Shown piece by piece: positions 1 to 6,160 of a stretch of 7,871 nucleotides of DNA. The stretch covers positions 1 to 7,871 of the forward strand of contig NZ_JBQOUY010000049.1 of assembly GCF_052216985.1 (NCBI RefSeq), written 5' to 3'. The notes beneath the pieces are model-generated. The model searched no databases. It saw only the letters and a list, made by a program, of their open reading frames with translations, and was not told where the DNA came from. The stretch is from Acidaminococcus fermentans_A. Its GTDB lineage: Bacteria; Bacillota; Negativicutes; Acidaminococcales; Acidaminococcaceae. A program made the position numbers and the translations under genes. Every line of letters begins with the position of its first letter. The first letter of the stretch is position 1.

Positions 1-98
1 ATAAGATTAAGGTGTTAAAGAGAGTAGCATTTGGTTTTCGCAACTTTGAACGATTCCGTTCTCGGATTTTACTGCTTTCGATGGTGAAATTAAAATAA
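1..98 (+). CDS. ISL3-family transposase, C-terminal end (partial)
   Basis: An open frame runs in from the left edge. Its codons start at position 3 and it ends at the TAA at 96-98. The 31 visible residues begin KIKVLKRVAFGFRNF and continue with a basic, leucine-rich tail ending SMVKLK. The pattern NKIKxLKRxAxGxRNFxxFRxRI is the usual C-terminus of ISL3-family DDE transposases, just after the catalytic glutamate region, and the matching terminal repeat at 177 supports this. Whether the complete gene is intact cannot be judged here. It was missed as an ORF only because it is so short inside the window. Confidence 0.85.
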   Translation, partial: KIKVLKRVAFGFRNFERFRSRILLLSMVKLK

Positions 99-104
99 AA
101 ACAG

Positions 105-127
105 ACGTGAGCAAAAATCGCTCACGT
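105..127 (-). terminator. hairpin in ISL3 3' region, terminator-like on the minus strand
   Basis: ACGTGAGC (105-112) and GCTCACGT (120-127) form a perfect 8-bp stem around a 7-base loop. On the minus strand the stem is followed by CTGTTTTTATTTT, so it resembles an intrinsic terminator for transcripts entering the element from the interrupted LysR gene. On the plus strand no T-run follows, so it is less convincing as the transposase terminator. It could shield the transposase from antisense transcription; that role is inference. Confidence 0.5.
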
Positions 128-150
128 ACGTGTGTGGTAGATGAATTGGA

Positions 151-177
151 GCTTACCCCAACATTTGACAAAGAACC
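151..177. repeat. ISL3-family right terminal inverted repeat
   Basis: The element's right end reads CCCCAACATTTGACAAAGAA then CC on the plus strand (156-177). The partner repeat is outside the window, so the assignment rests on resemblance to family ends and on the LysR protein similarity stopping exactly here. Confidence 0.75.
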
Positions 178-731
178 AAATTTTTTGCCCCCTTTGGGGG
201 AGAATAAATTTTTTTGTCCGAAACAATGGATTTAGCGTTTTTTCTATAATAGGCTGAATAGAAAACGGTAAAAAGCCTGATTGCGGAGTAAGGAATAAAA
301 TTCTTTCGCATTGCAAAATTTGATAGGTTAACTCAAAAGTAGATACAGGAAGATGATGGATAGCGATATTAATTTCCCCACTAAGTAATGCTTTGTCCAA
401 ATTTGATCCTTTATCTTCCATAATGTCCAACTTAATATGAGGATAAACATGAACAAACTTTGGAAGGATTTTAGGGAGAAAATACTTTCCAAAATAAGGA
501 GGGATTCCTATACAAAGGATACCTTGCTTTATTTCTTTAATCTGAATCAATTCATCTTGCAGGATTGCTTCATTTTCATATTGTTTTTGTATAAATCGAA
601 GATAAATTGTTCCCGCATAAGTTAGTTTCATGGGTGTTTTTGATCGATCAAATAATTGAGTTCCTAGTTTATTTTCGAGACGTTTAATATATTTAGTAAG
701 AGATGGTTGGGATACGTAGAGTATTTCAGAG
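178..731 (-). pseudogene. LysR-type transcriptional regulator, main fragment interrupted by two IS elements
   Basis: Reading from 731 down to 178, the native part starts inside the DNA-binding helix-turn-helix with SEILYVSQPSLTKYIKRLEN, the classic LysR motif. It continues through the linker helix and most of the effector-binding (periplasmic-binding-protein-like) domain, e.g. GILCIGIPPYFGKYFLPKIL and GEINIAIHHLP, and ends at RGQKI where the ISL3 element begins. That is about 184 of the usual 290-300 residues. The ORF that can be drawn (790 to 122) uses a start and about 20 leading residues from the IS256 end and a tail from the ISL3 end, so both termini are foreign. The start of the gene lies beyond the IS256 copy, at 2133-2167. 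It sits downstream of the amidase and permease on the same strand and was probably their regulator. As it stands it lacks a complete DNA-binding domain and the end of the sensor domain, so it should be non-functional. Confidence 0.85.
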
Positions 732-759
732 GGTAATGTCCTTATAATGGTGTAAAAAG
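732..759. repeat. IS256-family left inverted repeat, copy 1
   Basis: The 28-base end starts GGTAATGTCC and finishes GGTGTAAAAAG. Copy 2 at 7748-7775 differs here at only two positions. It contains a TATAAT (743-748) close to the tip. Confidence 0.75.
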
Positions 760-773
760 AGAAATCACAAAAA

Positions 774-804
774 ATGAGCCATATGCTCATCCTTTAGGTA
801 TAAT
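774..804 (+). promoter_or_regulatory. IS256 transposase promoter region with hairpin (copy 1)
   Basis: ATGAGC (774-779) and GCTCAT (785-790) form a 6-bp stem with loop CATAT. A perfect -10 hexamer TATAAT follows at 799-804. At 17-18 bp spacing the -35 position falls inside the hairpin (775-781) and is a poor match to consensus. The whole block is identical in copy 2. Possible roles are weakening the promoter or blocking transcription entering from outside the element. Confidence 0.5.
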
Positions 805-847
805 GTAAATCAACCAAAACCCACAGCATACCAAGGAGGAATAACAA

Positions 848-2086
848 ATGGCTCACCTTAATATTACACTGGATCAGGAAGAAATACTAGCCCTTCTTTC
901 GGTGGATCATGACAGAGCGTTCCGGAAATTGCTCCAGGAATGCCTGAACAAGGTTCTCCTGGCAGAATCCACGGAACAGCTGGGGGCTGAGCCCTATGAG
1001 CGTTCTGAAGAACGCAAGGACAGTCGTAATGGGACCAGAGAACGAGCACTGAACCTTCGTGTTGGTACGATCACGCTCACGGTTCCCCGCCATCGGAATG
1101 TTCCATTTAAAACCATGCTCTTTGAAAATTACGCCCGCAGCGAGGCTGCCCTCGTCGCCGGCATGGCTGAAATGGTCGTCAATGGGGTTTCTACCCGAAA
1201 AGTTGAGAAAGTCATGGAAGAACTTTGTGGAACAAGCTTTTCCAAATCTACTGTCTCCAATCTCTGCAAAGACCTTTCCAAAGATGTAGAAGCATTCCGA
1301 AACCGCTCTCTTAACGGCCCGTATCCTTTTCTGACGGTGGATGCCACCTACTTCAAGGTGCGCGAGAACCACCGCATCATCTCCAAAGCCTTCATGATAG
1401 CCTACGGTACCAACAGCTATGGCAACCGTGAGATTTTGGGGTTCAACATATATCCGGAAGAGTCTACCAGCACCTGGAGAGACTTCCTGGACAGCCTCAA
1501 AAAACGGTGCCGTTATGGTACACTGCTCGTGACTTCTGACGCCCATGGCGGCATCAAAGCAGCACTGCAAAAATAATTTCCAGAAGTCCCATTGCAGCGG
1601 TGTCAATTCCACTTTACCAAGAATATCATTGAGCTGGCACCGAAGAAGTACCAAGCAGAAATCCGGGCAGAACCTAATGAACTGTTCCAAGCAAAAACCA
1701 TGAAAGAAGCTATCCAGAAGCGGGATGAAATCCTTGCATCATATGGTGAAAAAGCTCCAAACGCAATGGCCTGCTTGGAAGACGGATTCGAAGATGCCAT
1801 GACGGTCATGGTCTTGCCAAAAGGAATGAGACGGTTTTTCCGGACATCCAATCACATTGGGCGCATCAACAGAGAACTCAAAAGGCGTTCTAGTGTCATT
1901 GGGGTATTTCCAAATGAAACAGCACTGATACGGCTAATGGAATCGACCTTGATAGAACTGAATGAAACGAGGCAGGCAGGCAAGGCGATTTTCTCTTGAG
2001 AAAGTTATGAAGAAATGCTGAAAAGCGATACCCCTGCCGAACTGAAAAGAGCAGCAATTCGTCAAATTAACATGGCTGCAGCCTAA
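848..2086 (+). pseudogene. IS256-family (mutator-type) transposase with two in-frame stop codons
   Basis: The frame opens at ATG 848 after a strong AAGGAGGA site (833-840) and would run to TAA 2084-2086, giving 412 residues, normal for the family. It is broken by TAA at 1574-1576 (codon 243, one change from CAA) and TGA at 1997-1999 (codon 384); the pieces 848-1576 and 1592-1999 are in the same phase. The DDE catalytic residues are still readable: Asp165 in FLTVDATYF, Asp231 in LVTSDAHGG and Glu343 in RINRELKRR, plus the C-x2-H signature CQFHF at 252-256. The first stop separates Asp231 from Glu343, so no single natural product carries all three. It is a recently dead copy: no frameshifts or deletions, only nonsense changes. 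An intact copy elsewhere could act in trans on its ends. Confidence 0.9.
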
Positions 2087-2107
2087 TGATTTCATGACCT
2101 AAAGGAA

Positions 2108-2132
2108 TTTACACACAAATTTGGATTTGACT
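2108..2132. repeat. IS256-family right inverted repeat, copy 1
   Basis: TTTACAC at 2108-2114 and GGA..T.AC at 2123-2131 match the reverse complement of the left end; the middle is diverged. The outer end is placed at 2132 by this alignment. Confidence 0.6.
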
Positions 2133-2167
2133 TATTTTCATCTGCCTGAAGAGTTTAATGTATTCAT
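2133..2167 (-). pseudogene. LysR-type regulator, N-terminal remnant
   Basis: Minus-strand ATG at 2167 begins MNTL. If one base is added after AA at about 2154, it continues KLFRQMKI, giving MNTLKLFRQMKI, the standard opening of a LysR protein. As written, the frame stops after nine residues. The continuation (SEILYVSQPSL) is found on the far side of the IS256 element at 731. Comparing the usual spacing between the leading Phe and the VSQP motif, about seven codons are missing. The ATG is 30 bases downstream of the amidase stop, consistent with the regulator ending the same operon. Upstream of the ATG there is no clear ribosome site. The identification rests on a short segment. Confidence 0.55.
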
Positions 2168-2196
2168 CACCATTATAGAGGTATGATAGATAAGAT

Positions 2197-3087
2197 TTAA
2201 ATTTTTTGAAGTTCCAAATCAAGTTTAGGTGCCCTGACACGCACTGTCAAAGAATCATTTACAACTTGACTGATTTGGATATCACAAGTAGCGCTCAACA
2301 ATCTATAAGCATCCGGGAAATTTAAACTTTTTTTCTCCATTAAATAATGGGCCATATCATCCACTGCCTTATATATTGCACTCTTCATATTCGGATCACT
2401 GGCAAGAGTATAGATGGCTTCTCTCGTTTCGAGCATCGGTCTTTGCAAAGAAAAATCTTTCCGTACACTTGTTTTAAGACATATTCTCCCTGCGGTTTCT
2501 ATTCCTGTACCACTTAATTCTCCATCTCCCATACAGGCATGCAAATCCCCTACCGCCAATCCTGCCCCAGCAACTGATACTGGGAAAAAAACCTTTGTCC
2601 CAACCGTAATCAGTTTAGTATCCAGATTGGACCCATGATCTCCAGGAACGGCACATCCTATACTGCCATTTTTAGGAGCCACTCCCATTACACCAATCAT
2701 AGGCGTTAACGGCAAATGGATGGTATCAGAGAACAAGGCAAAGCCATCCTTTATCGGAATGATTTTCGTATCCCCTTTAGTAATTCGATTTCCCAGCACG
2801 CCAAGTCCGGGAGTCGTCACCATTACACCATGATCTGCCAACTGAATGGCTAGCACTTCCACGCAAAGGACATCCCCCGGTTCAGCATTTTCAACAGCAA
2901 TAGGCCCAACAGAACAATCCATAATCGAAATATCGATATCTGTCCGAAGAATATCTGAGGAACTGATCTGTCCACTATAACAATCATCTGTTTCAACCCA
3001 GAATATCTCTCCATCAGAAACAGTGTACTGCATGGGATTATCCTGTTTAAAACTATAAATCACTTTATCTTTCGGAATTACCTTCAT
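2197..3087 (-). CDS. acetamidase/formamidase-family amidohydrolase
   Basis: The 296-residue protein belongs to the FmdA/AmdA family, cytosolic enzymes that hydrolyse short amides such as formamide or acetamide to the acid and ammonia. Family hallmarks in order are the MIGVMGVAP segment (130-138), PGDHGSNLDTK (148-158) and the long signature GDLHACMGDGELSGTGIE (180-197), whose Asp and His residues are the expected metal/active-site ligands. Length is close to the family norm and no break is visible. The start is set by a GGAAAGGAG site a few bases upstream (3095-3103 complement). It follows the permease by 61 bases on the same strand, so the two are probably cotranscribed, with import and hydrolysis in one unit. 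The exact amide is unknown; members also act on amides other than formamide, so the substrate should not be assumed. Confidence 0.9.
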   Translation of the reverse strand: MKVIPKDKVIYSFKQDNPMQYTVSDGEIFWVETDDCYSGQISSSDILRTDIDISIMDCSVGPIAVENAEPGDVLCVEVLAIQLADHGVMVTTPGLGVLGNRITKGDTKIIPIKDGFALFSDTIHLPLTPMIGVMGVAPKNGSIGCAVPGDHGSNLDTKLITVGTKVFFPVSVAGAGLAVGDLHACMGDGELSGTGIETAGRICLKTSVRKDFSLQRPMLETREAIYTLASDPNMKSAIYKAVDDMAHYLMEKKSLNFPDAYRLLSATCDIQISQVVNDSLTVRVRAPKLDLELQKI

Positions 3088-3146
3088 GGCGTTTCTCCTT
3101 TCCTAAGATATAAGCTTTTAAAAAGGCGTAGATTTTTACAGTAAAA

Positions 3147-4385
3147 TTACCAGGCTGCCGGAAGAAGGCCAAAAAGTCCTATGATAGCATAAACTGCAGC
3201 TCCACAGAATAAGAGAATCATGATAGCCTGAACAGATGTACTTGCAATCCAACCACAACTCCAAGCAGGTTCCATATCACCATGTTTCCGTGAACTATGA
3301 AGCATCATCACTGGCAAAATACTCATAATTACGCCACCAAATGTACCTGCCAGGTATATTGCATCGACAAAACTGACCATCCCGCTATATGCCAAAAGAA
3401 AAGGAGGAAGTACAATAGCAATCATACAGCCAATTCGGGTAGCAAAATCCGTCTCTGACTGGAAATTAAATTTATCGACAATACTGGTTAAGAAGCTTTC
3501 TGCCACTGCCCAGTATGACGTCATCATAGCACACAAAGCAAAAAGATTTGCTACAACAAATGCCCACTGCCCCAAAGACTTTCCCCAGGATATAGTGGCT
3601 ACCTGAGTAACTTGATCCGGACCAGTCAATGACAACACAGCCAATGGAACCAAAGCCAACAACACAAAAGTAATGGTCATTCCTGTTACAATTGAAGGAG
3701 CTAGCTTCTGAGGATCATGTGCCAGTCCTCTGGCTAACTCAGGGACGGCATATTGAGCAATATAACAAAAAATAGCAACATTAAAAACTGGAACTGCATA
3801 CTGCCAGTGTACATATATTGCATTGGCAAGAGAAGCTTTAGAAGAAAGAAAAGACGCCAAAATAATAATGGCCAAAAGTGCAATCATGCCAAAGCTGATA
3901 AATTTTTCAGCAATCCCCGTTGCTTTCAGGCCAAACCAAACGACAATAACACAGGGAATGGTAAAAAGGACGCTTCCAAAGGCTGTAGAAACTCCCAAAA
4001 ATTCACTAAGAATCCGACCACTGCCGTTCGTATAGGCAATCAGGCACCCTATCGTATTCGCAGCCACTGAAAAGAAAGCTAGCCAGGATCCTAAATTTCC
4101 AACATAACGGGAAGCTAGACCAGGCAACTGCATCGGTTTTTTCGTTCGTAACGTTGTTTCAGCGACATAAAGCATAGAAGCTGTTGTAAAAAAGCCCGCG
4201 ATCATTAAACAGACCAGCAAGATAGGCCATCCTGCCTTTCGTGCGGAAAAAGGAAGTCCTAAAATTCCGGAACCAATATTAGCCCCCACAATAATCATAG
4301 CAGCTTCCCAAAAGGTCAACTTATGAACTTTCAAAGCAGACTCTGCACCGGCAGATTTTGAGAGATTTTTCTGTGCTTGGACCAT
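3147..4385 (-). CDS. amino-acid permease of the aromatic/hydroxy amino acid type
   Basis: The 412-residue integral membrane protein has about eleven hydrophobic helices. Near the N-terminus (34-46) the segment GANIGSGILGLPF is the unwound first helix typical of the APC superfamily; together with the PVFNVAIFCYIAQYAVPELA region it points to the tryptophan/tyrosine and serine/threonine (HAAAP-like) permease group, proton or sodium symporters for amino acids. I chose the ATG at 4385-4383 because GGGGGAG lies six bases ahead of it; an upstream in-frame ATG at 4481 would add 32 polar residues with no ribosome site. The amidase follows on the same strand. It may import the amidase's substrate or a related compound; that link is inference. 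No frameshift or missing helix is evident. Confidence 0.85.
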   Translation of the reverse strand: MVQAQKNLSKSAGAESALKVHKLTFWEAAMIIVGANIGSGILGLPFSARKAGWPILLVCLMIAGFFTTASMLYVAETTLRTKKPMQLPGLASRYVGNLGSWLAFFSVAANTIGCLIAYTNGSGRILSEFLGVSTAFGSVLFTIPCVIVVWFGLKATGIAEKFISFGMIALLAIIILASFLSSKASLANAIYVHWQYAVPVFNVAIFCYIAQYAVPELARGLAHDPQKLAPSIVTGMTITFVLLALVPLAVLSLTGPDQVTQVATISWGKSLGQWAFVVANLFALCAMMTSYWAVAESFLTSIVDKFNFQSETDFATRIGCMIAIVLPPFLLAYSGMVSFVDAIYLAGTFGGVIMSILPVMMLHSSRKHGDMEPAWSCGWIASTSVQAIMILLFCGAAVYAIIGLFGLLPAAW

Positions 4386-4523
4386 TGTAACTCCCCCTTT
4401 ATTGTAATAGATTTTACCTATTTGTAGGATATCATTTTTTATTAAAAAAAGTGAAAAATTACAATTGAATACATTATGCATAAAAAAATTGTTTCATTTT
4501 TTATATTTATATTTGTTTATATT
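4386..4523 (-). promoter_or_regulatory. AT-rich leader of the permease-amidase operon
   Basis: This 138-base stretch between the permease start and the IS66 left end holds no credible gene. It must contain the operon's control region or what remains of it, since IS66 begins at 4524. A candidate minus-strand promoter spans the junction: CTTACA (4528-4523) partly inside IS66, 17 bases, then TATAAA (4505-4500). The region is so AT-rich that other promoter-like matches exist. A weak dyad CCTA-TTTG-TAGG lies at 4417-4428. Confidence 0.4.
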
Positions 4524-4547
4524 GTAAGTGCTAAAAAATCCGGTGTA
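4524..4547. repeat. IS66 left inverted repeat
   Basis: GTAAGTGC...GGTGTA pairs with 6212-6235 in inverted orientation (18 of 24 identical), which fixes the left edge of the element. Confidence 0.75.
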
Positions 4548-4597
4548 TGGAATCACCACCTTCAGTTTGAGATAATACGGATGTTAAAAATATCGCA

Positions 4598-4643
4598 CGA
4601 AAAAAACGAATTTCTCTACGGTGCGCAACGTGTCGTTTTTTCG
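4598..4643 (+). other. hairpin in the IS66 tnpA leader
   Basis: CG-A7-CGA (4598-4609) can pair with TCG-T6-CG (4633-4643), leaving one bulged A, around a 23-base loop. It lies about 40 bases before the tnpA start. It could form an RNA structure controlling tnpA expression or stop transcripts coming from outside; nothing in the sequence decides this. Confidence 0.35.
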
Positions 4644-4681
4644 AGCCATTCGTGTCACTTATCTCTGGAGGTGGTTTTGTT

Positions 4682-5038
4682 TTGGGTGAAATTCAACGCA
4701 TAAAACATCAGAAGGCTCTGGAATACTGGAGCCAGATTCTAAAGGAGCAACAGGAAAGCGGCCTTTGCATCAAGGCGTTCTGTCGGTCACGTCAGATGAG
4801 CCATCATGCCATGTATTATTGGATCAAGGAACTGAGAGAGGAAGCGCTGTTGGTCAATCCTCAGGCTCCCGCCTGTACTACTCAATTTGCGCCCGTCTCT
4901 CTGGCTCAGGAGCAACAGCATTCCTGCAGGAAGATGGTCGTCCATGTGGGTTCTGCTTCTCTTGAAATCCCTGAGGGAACCGCTGCGCCAGATTTGCAGC
5001 GTACGCTGCAGGTCCTCAAAGAGGTATTCTTGTGTTAA
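4682..5038 (+). CDS. tnpA: IS66 accessory protein TnpA
   Basis: The predicted 118-residue protein opens (M/L)GEIQRIKHQKALEYW and carries a helix-turn-helix-like segment (WSQILKEQQESGLCIKAFCRS followed by YYWIKELRE), as in IS66 OrfA proteins, which assist transposition of the family. I chose the TTG at 4682 because GGAGG at 4667-4671 precedes it by ten bases; a longer frame from GTG 4652 runs through that ribosome site and is unlikely. The stop overlaps the tnpB start by seven bases, indicating translational coupling. It appears intact, but its partners are damaged, so it probably has no function here. Confidence 0.8.
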   Translation: MGEIQRIKHQKALEYWSQILKEQQESGLCIKAFCRSRQMSHHAMYYWIKELREEALLVNPQAPACTTQFAPVSLAQEQQHSCRKMVVHVGSASLEIPEGTAAPDLQRTLQVLKEVFLC

Positions 5039-5198
5039 TCCGCAACATCACTGCCGACCATATCTACCTGGCCTGTGGATATACGGATATACGGATATGC
5101 GCAAATCCATCGACGGCCTGGCTGCTCAGGTGGCTGCCCGTTTCCATCTGGATCCCCATCAGCCTGCCCTCTTTCTGTTCTGTGGCAGGCGGAAAAAA
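5032..5198 (+). pseudogene. tnpB: IS66 TnpB, frameshifted and truncated
   Basis: It starts at GTG 5032 as (M)LIRNITADHIYLACGYTD. A tandem repeat of GGATATAC (5077-5084 and 5085-5092) then adds eight bases and throws the frame; the natural continuation MRKSIDGLAAQVAARFHLDP is found in another frame from 5097. Similarity ends at LFLFCGRRK near 5198, where the second half of TnpB (the usual IKALLWEGDGF region) is absent and tnpC sequence begins. Removing one repeat unit would restore the frame up to that point. Only about a third to a half of the normal roughly 115 residues remains. Confidence 0.85.
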
Positions 5199-6160
5199 CC
5201 TGTCCGGACCAGTTCAATCTCTTCAATGAGGCCGAAGTGGAAGCCAAACCATCGGCACCGGAACCTGAGATCGAAGTCCCGGCCCACAAACGGCGCAAGA
5301 AGCAGAAGTGGGATTGGGCCGAGCTGCTGGAAAAATTCCCCATGAAGAAAAACTATATACTCTCCCGGAACCGGAAAAACACCACCAAGTCCTTCATGTG
5401 GGTGTATACCAATGGGGAATATGAACAACTGAAAAAGATACGGATCTACCAGTACTGCCAGGGCAGGAGCGGCGAGTTCGCCAGGAAGTTCCTGGAGGGG
5501 TATCAGGGAATCCTGCAGACCGATGGGTATGCAGGATATGAGAAGGTCTCCTGCAAAGTCCATGCCCTGTGCTGGGTGCATGCCCGGCGGAAGTTCGTCG
5601 AAGCCATCCCAGTCGACATGCCCAAGGAAGAGGTTGCCCAGACCACCTGTGGCCAGGCTATCCAGAAACTGGGGGAAATCTTTGCTGAAGACAAGAAACT
5701 GGCAGAACTGGATCCAGAAAAGCGGAAAGAAGAACGTCTGCGGCTTGAAAAAAGCAAGCTGGAGGCTTACTTTGCGTGGCTGGAAACGAAAATGGACGAA
5801 CAACCGAGCCTGAAGTCGCCGCTGGGCAAGGCTATCCAATATATTCTCCTCCACAGGAAGCAGTTGAGCGCCTACCTGGAATATGGAGAAGCTGCCATGA
5901 CGAACAATATCTGTGAACGGGCCATCCGGAACTTCACCATAGGCCGGAAAAACTGGTTATTCAGCGCTTCTCCCAAAGGAGCAGAAGCCCGTGCCACGAT
6001 TTACAGCATCATCGAGACCTGTAAGGCCAATGGCCTGGAGCCATACACTTATCTGACCTACCTGTTCGAGAAGCTGCCCAACATGGATTTCAAGATCCAT
6101 CCGGAACTGCTCCAGCAGATGATGCCCTGGTCTGAAGAAGTACAGAATATATGCAAGTAA
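5199..6160 (+). pseudogene. tnpC: IS66 transposase TnpC with internal deletions
   Basis: TnpC-like sequence begins at about 5204 with PDQFNLFNEAEVEAKPSAPE, which in intact family members follows a coiled-coil N-terminus. At about 5345-5375 the linker ending LLEKFPMKK jumps to RKNTTKSFMWVY, so the zinc-finger (paired CxxC) and the first catalytic Asp (HADET in the family) are gone. The rest is preserved: the second catalytic region LQTDGYAGYEK, the WVHARRKF motif, and NNICERAIRNFTIGRKNWLF containing the catalytic Glu, ending PWSEEVQNICK. The frame from 5075 to 6160 is open, so a tnpB/tnpC hybrid of up to 361 residues could be translated, but it lacks one catalytic residue and the metal-binding domain. 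It is smaller than the usual 500 or more residues. Confidence 0.85.

Larger units (their letters stand above)
1..177 (+). mobile_element. ISL3-family insertion sequence, right end only
   Basis: This is the 3' end of an ISL3-family element that enters from outside the window. It holds the last codons of the transposase, then a hairpin, then a terminal repeat. Read on the minus strand from 177 inwards the end begins GGTTCTTTGTCAAATGTTGG, very close to the GGCTCTTTGTCAA-type ends known for this family. The family makes 8-bp target duplications in AT-rich DNA; the adjacent AAATTTTT at 178-185 would be this element's copy, but the other copy lies outside the window. The insertion removed the 3' end of the LysR gene at 178-731. 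Confidence 0.85.
732..2132 (+). mobile_element. IS256-family insertion sequence, copy 1 (about 1.4 kb, inactive)
   Basis: The left end GGTAATGTCCTTATAATGG (from 732) resembles IS256-type ends and matches a second copy at 7748. The right end is an imperfect inverted copy, about 15 of 24 positions agreeing, closing near 2132. Length and content (one transposase gene of the MULE/IS256 type) fit the family. No exact 8-9 bp target duplication is visible: the left flank is TATTTCAGA (722-730) and the right flank starts TATTTTCAT. The flanking LysR pieces show the element sits inside that gene. The right boundary is uncertain by a few bases. Confidence 0.85.

Noticed and set aside
188..200. CCCCC-TTT-GGGGG hairpin as a terminator
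   Set aside because: On the minus strand it is followed by A residues rather than T, and it encodes part of the LysR effector domain.
437..625. Small plus-strand frame opposite the LysR fragment
   Set aside because: No ribosome site or known motif, and the minus strand carries a clear LysR protein over the same span.
122..790. A complete 222-residue LysR protein
   Set aside because: The first 20 or so residues come from the IS256 end and the last dozen or more from the ISL3 end; it is not a natural gene.
887..1690. Long minus-strand open frame antisense to the IS256 transposase
   Set aside because: It is a codon shadow of the transposase: no ribosome site, no recognisable domain, and the opposite strand encodes a clear DDE protein.
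4476..4703. Small hydrophobic protein starting MHKKIVSFFIF, possibly a membrane peptide
   Set aside because: The frame crosses the IS66 left boundary at 4524 and has no ribosome site; its hydrophobic start is just translated AT-rich DNA.
5159..5854. Long minus-strand open frame antisense to IS66 tnpC
   Set aside because: It lies over preserved TnpC motifs on the plus strand and has no features of its own.
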